Shown here one piece after another: positions 5,378 to 7,317 of a stretch of 7,317 nt of DNA. Made by a program: the position numbers and the translations under genes. The notes below the pieces were generated by a model. The model was not told the origin of the DNA, did no database searches, and saw nothing but the letters and a program-made list of their open reading frames with translations. This DNA is from an uncultured Clostridia bacterium (GTDB lineage Bacteria > Bacillota > Clostridia > Christensenellales > CAG-138): positions 1 to 7,317 of the forward strand of contig CALEPU010000003.1 of assembly GCA_937913075.1 (NCBI GenBank), written 5' to 3'. Positions within the stretch are counted from its first letter, which is position 1, and every line of letters begins with the position of its first letter.

Positions 5378-6421
5378 AATATGGACACACAATACTTTGA
5401 CGCAACAACACAAAAGGAAGCGGGCACTGCGCTCGGCGGGAGGATCATCCGCGGCGGCGGGCTCGTGGCCTTTCCCACGGAAACGGTTTACGGGCTCGGC
5501 GCAAACGGGCTCGACGGCAGCGCCGTTTCTTCTATATTCGAAGCAAAGGGACGTCCGGCGGACAATCCCTTGATTATGCACGTTGCAAAAAAGAGCGACG
5601 TGAAGCAGCTTTGGCGGCATGTGCCGGATGAAGCGAGGAGGCTTATGGACGCCTTCTGGCCCGGGCCCTTGACGCTGGTGTTTTTGAAGAGCGATATAGT
5701 GCCGGACGAGGTCACGGCGGGGCTCGATACCGTTGCCGTGCGTATGCCTGAGCACAAGACTGCGCTGGCGCTGATAAGAGCGGCGGGCGTTCCTATTGCC
5801 GCGCCATCCGCCAACCTTTCGGGCAGACCCTCCCCCACCGCCGCAGAGCACGTTTTAGCCGATATGGACGGACGCATCGACATGGTTATAGACGGCGGTC
5901 CCTGCCGTGTCGGCGTGGAGTCCACCGTTCTGACGCTCGTCGGCAGACCGACCGTTTTGCGTCCCGGCGGCATCACACGCGAGATGCTGGAGCAGGTGAT
6001 AGGCAGCGTTGACATAAGCCCCGCGGTGCTGCGCCCGCTCGGTGAGGATGAGGTCGCCGCCTCGCCCGGCATGAAGTATAAGCATTACGCTCCCGACTGT
6101 GAGGTCGTGGTCGCTGTCGGCTCCGCAAGAAAGGTCGCCAATATCATCTGCCGCGAATACGATATCGCCGAAGCCATGGGCAAGCGCTGCATAGTGCTCG
6201 GCACTGAGCAAAATCGCTCTTGTTATCACGGCATGAGCTGTGATATAATAGGCGATAGGGCAATGCCTCAAACGCTTTGCGCCTCGCTTTTTGCGGCGCT
6301 GCGCGAGTATTCCGGCACGGTCGATCTCATTCTTGCCGAGGGCATTGACGAACGCGATCAGGGGCTCGCCTATATGAACCGTCTGCTTCGGGCTTCGGGG
6401 TTTACGGTGCTGAGAGAATAA
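5375..6421 (+). CDS. L-threonylcarbamoyladenylate synthase, Sua5 type (two domains)
   Basis: This enzyme makes threonylcarbamoyl-AMP from threonine, bicarbonate and ATP, the first step of t6A tRNA modification at position 37 of ANN-decoding tRNAs. The YrdC-like domain (about 10-215) shows FPTETVYGLG (33-42), KGRPADNPLIMHV (58-70), FWPGPLTLV (94-102), APSANLSGRPSPT (143-155), VGVESTVL (179-186) and LRPGGITREML (195-205). The linker ASPGMKYKHYAP (229-240) leads into the C-terminal Sua5 domain (about 241-348), ending in AYMNRLLRASG. That second domain makes it Sua5/YwlC type rather than the short TsaC type. The ATG at 5381 (residue 3) is equally likely as start: GGAGG is only 3 bases from 5375 but 9 from 5381. 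It follows prfA by 16 bases in the same direction. Confidence 0.93.
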   Translation: MNMDTQYFDATTQKEAGTALGGRIIRGGGLVAFPTETVYGLGANGLDGSAVSSIFEAKGRPADNPLIMHVAKKSDVKQLWRHVPDEARRLMDAFWPGPLTLVFLKSDIVPDEVTAGLDTVAVRMPEHKTALALIRAAGVPIAAPSANLSGRPSPTAAEHVLADMDGRIDMVIDGGPCRVGVESTVLTLVGRPTVLRPGGITREMLEQVIGSVDISPAVLRPLGEDEVAASPGMKYKHYAPDCEVVVAVGSARKVANIICREYDIAEAMGKRCIVLGTEQNRSCYHGMSCDIIGDRAMPQTLCASLFAALREYSGTVDLILAEGIDERDQGLAYMNRLLRASGFTVLRE

Positions 6422-6440
6422 GCTGCCGCCGCGCGGCATG
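6419..6440 (+). other. Intercistronic hairpin after the Sua5 gene
   Basis: TGCCGC (6424-6429), loop CGC and GCGGCA (6433-6438) form a perfect 6-bp stem directly after the stop codon. There is no T-run, so it is not a typical terminator. It shares its frame, TAAGCTGC at the start and GCATG at the end over 22 bases, with the hairpin after prfA, while the inner stem bases differ but still pair. Confidence 0.45.
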
Positions 6441-6471
6441 CTTTGACACGAGGTCATTAAAGAGGTACTTT

Positions 6472-6918
6472 ATGAAGATAGCTGTTTGCTCGGATCACGG
6501 CGGATACGAGCTCAAAACCAAGCTCATGCCTTTTATCGAGGAGCTTGGGCACGAGGTTACGGACTTCGGCTGTTTCTCCTCCGAAAGCGTGGATTATCCC
6601 GATTTTGCCTTCCCCATGGCGGAGGCTGTGGCGGACGGCAGGTTTGAGCGCGGTATCGCGATCTGCGGCACGGGCATAGGCGTCTCGATCTGCTGCAACA
6701 AGGTGTGCGGCGTTCGCTGCGCGCTCTGCGGAGACGTGCTCTCTGCCGAGCTGACACGCCGTCATAATGACAGCAACGTGCTTGCAATGGGCGGCAGGAT
6801 AATCGGCGTTGAGACGGCCAAGGCTATAACAAGGGTCTGGCTCTCCACCGATTTTGAGGGCGGGCGGCATTTGAAGAGGATCGACAAGATCGCCGCCTAT
6901 CCAAGAAAAGAAGGCTGA
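6472..6918 (+). CDS. rpiB: Ribose-5-phosphate isomerase B
   Basis: RpiB interconverts ribose-5-phosphate and ribulose-5-phosphate in the non-oxidative pentose phosphate pathway, in the cytoplasm. The 148-residue protein has the normal RpiB/LacAB length. It shows SDHGG (7-11), YPDFAF (42-47), the active-site loop ICGTGIG (64-70) with Cys65 as the expected catalytic base, and RRHNDSNVLAMGGR (96-109), where His98 is the expected ring-opening residue. The start is supported by AGAGG at 6461-6465, 6 bases before the ATG. It lies 50 bases after the Sua5 gene and before upp, a common Firmicute arrangement. Allose-6-phosphate or galactose-6-phosphate isomerases share this fold, but the context favours RpiB. 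Confidence 0.93.
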   Translation: MKIAVCSDHGGYELKTKLMPFIEELGHEVTDFGCFSSESVDYPDFAFPMAEAVADGRFERGIAICGTGIGVSICCNKVCGVRCALCGDVLSAELTRRHNDSNVLAMGGRIIGVETAKAITRVWLSTDFEGGRHLKRIDKIAAYPRKEG

Positions 6919-6924
6919 TATAAT
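6916..6924 (+). promoter_or_regulatory. Extended -10 promoter ahead of upp
   Basis: TGATATAAT combines the TGN extension with a perfect TATAAT (6919-6924); the TGA is also the rpiB stop codon. No good -35 box is found 16-18 bases upstream, which extended -10 promoters tolerate. Transcription would start near 6931, giving upp a leader of about 53 nt. Confidence 0.45.
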
Positions 6925-6926
6925 AC

Positions 6927-6960
6927 GGGCGGCACCGTTTTCGGTATCGCCCTTGATTTT
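6927..6960 (+). terminator. Terminator-like hairpin between rpiB and upp
   Basis: GGGCGG (6927-6932) pairs with TCGCCC (6947-6952, one G-U) and ACCG (6934-6937) with CGGT (6942-6945), giving ten pairs, one mismatch and a TTTT loop. TTGATTTT follows (6953-6960). The T-tract is interrupted, so termination of the upstream operon may be partial. Confidence 0.5.
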
Positions 6961-6983
6961 AATAATAATCAGGGAGGCATATT

Positions 6984-7317
6984 ATGCAAAGCGAATTTAA
7001 GAACGTCACCGTTATCGATCACCCCCTCGTGCAGCACAAGCTGACCATAATGCGCGATAAGGAAACAGGCTGCAAGGATTTCCGCACCCTTTTGAACGAG
7101 CTTTCGCTTTTGATGGCATACGAGGTAACGCGTGATCTGCCCCTTGACAATGTGGATATCGAAACTCCCGTTGCGCCCATGAAGGCTAAGATGCTGATAA
7201 GCTGCAAGGTCGGCGTAGTGCCTATACTGCGCGCGGGTCTCGGCATGGCGGACGGCATAATGTCCCTCATACCCACGGCGAAGATGGGGCATATCGGGCT
7301 CTTCCGCGATCCCGATA
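6984..7317 (+). CDS. upp: Uracil phosphoribosyltransferase, N-terminal part (3' end outside window)
   Basis: UPRT joins uracil to PRPP to give UMP, the pyrimidine salvage reaction, in the cytoplasm. The frame opens at the ATG at 6984 with AGGGAGG (6971-6977) 6 bases upstream and stays open to the window end, giving 111 of the usual 208-210 residues. The sequence begins MQSEFKNVTVIDHPLVQHKL and continues with IMRDKETG, FRTLLNELSLLMAYEVTRDL and the conserved VVPILRAGLGMADG followed by KMGHIGLFRD, all characteristic of UPRT. The PRPP-binding loop lies beyond the window. It sits after a terminator-like hairpin with its own candidate promoter, so it may be expressed apart from the genes before it. 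Confidence 0.95.
   Translation, partial: MQSEFKNVTVIDHPLVQHKLTIMRDKETGCKDFRTLLNELSLLMAYEVTRDLPLDNVDIETPVAPMKAKMLISCKVGVVPILRAGLGMADGIMSLIPTAKMGHIGLFRDPD

Noticed and set aside
6443..6471. TTGACA upstream of rpiB as a separate promoter
   Set aside because: The hexamer at 17 bases spacing is TACTTT, a poor -10, and the start site would fall inside the coding region.
1..7317. CRISPR array, tRNA or rRNA genes, phage or defence genes
   Set aside because: No regularly spaced repeats, cloverleaf-like sequences or relevant protein motifs were seen on either strand.

Overview
The window looks like chromosomal DNA of a Gram-positive anaerobe of the class Clostridia, probably an Oscillospiraceae/Christensenellales-type gut lineage. 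This is inferred from the gene order (prmC, prfA, a Sua5-type gene, rpiB and upp close together, as in many Firmicutes), the Firmicute-type PET tripeptide in RF1, strong AGGAGG-type ribosome sites, and GC-rich genes that still use many ATA codons. No species can be named.

Layout. Bases 3-335 are the 3' end of a cutC-like gene. Bases 336-485 are non-coding and hold two hairpins. About 493-2043 is one IS110-family insertion sequence, visibly A+T-richer than its surroundings: a ~225-nt left end, one DEDD/Ser transposase gene (721-1938) and a ~105-nt right end. The left end can fold into two consecutive stem-loops (531-601 and 617-683) that match the expected shape of an IS110 bridge RNA. Its target-type loop carries GGGACGGTT, the same motif that lies at the left junction and, inverted, at the right junction. 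Bases 2044-2155 are host repeat DNA with two AACCGTCCC copies around a 9-bp hairpin.

From 2164 a sigma70-type promoter leads into a compact cluster, all on the + strand: prmC (N-terminally short), a CapA-family lipoprotein, prfA, a two-domain Sua5-type threonylcarbamoyl-AMP synthase, rpiB, then a terminator-like hairpin and the start of upp, which runs off the window.

How they fit together. PrmC methylates the GGQ glutamine of the RF1 made two genes downstream. The Sua5 protein starts t6A tRNA modification, so three of the genes serve translation fidelity and termination. RpiB and Upp both touch pentose phosphate/PRPP metabolism. The CapA-like surface protein is the odd member. The most interesting part is the IS110 element: a candidate RNA-guided recombinase with its guide RNA, its transposase ribosome site folded away in a hairpin, and its probable insertion site at the centre of a palindromic repeat.
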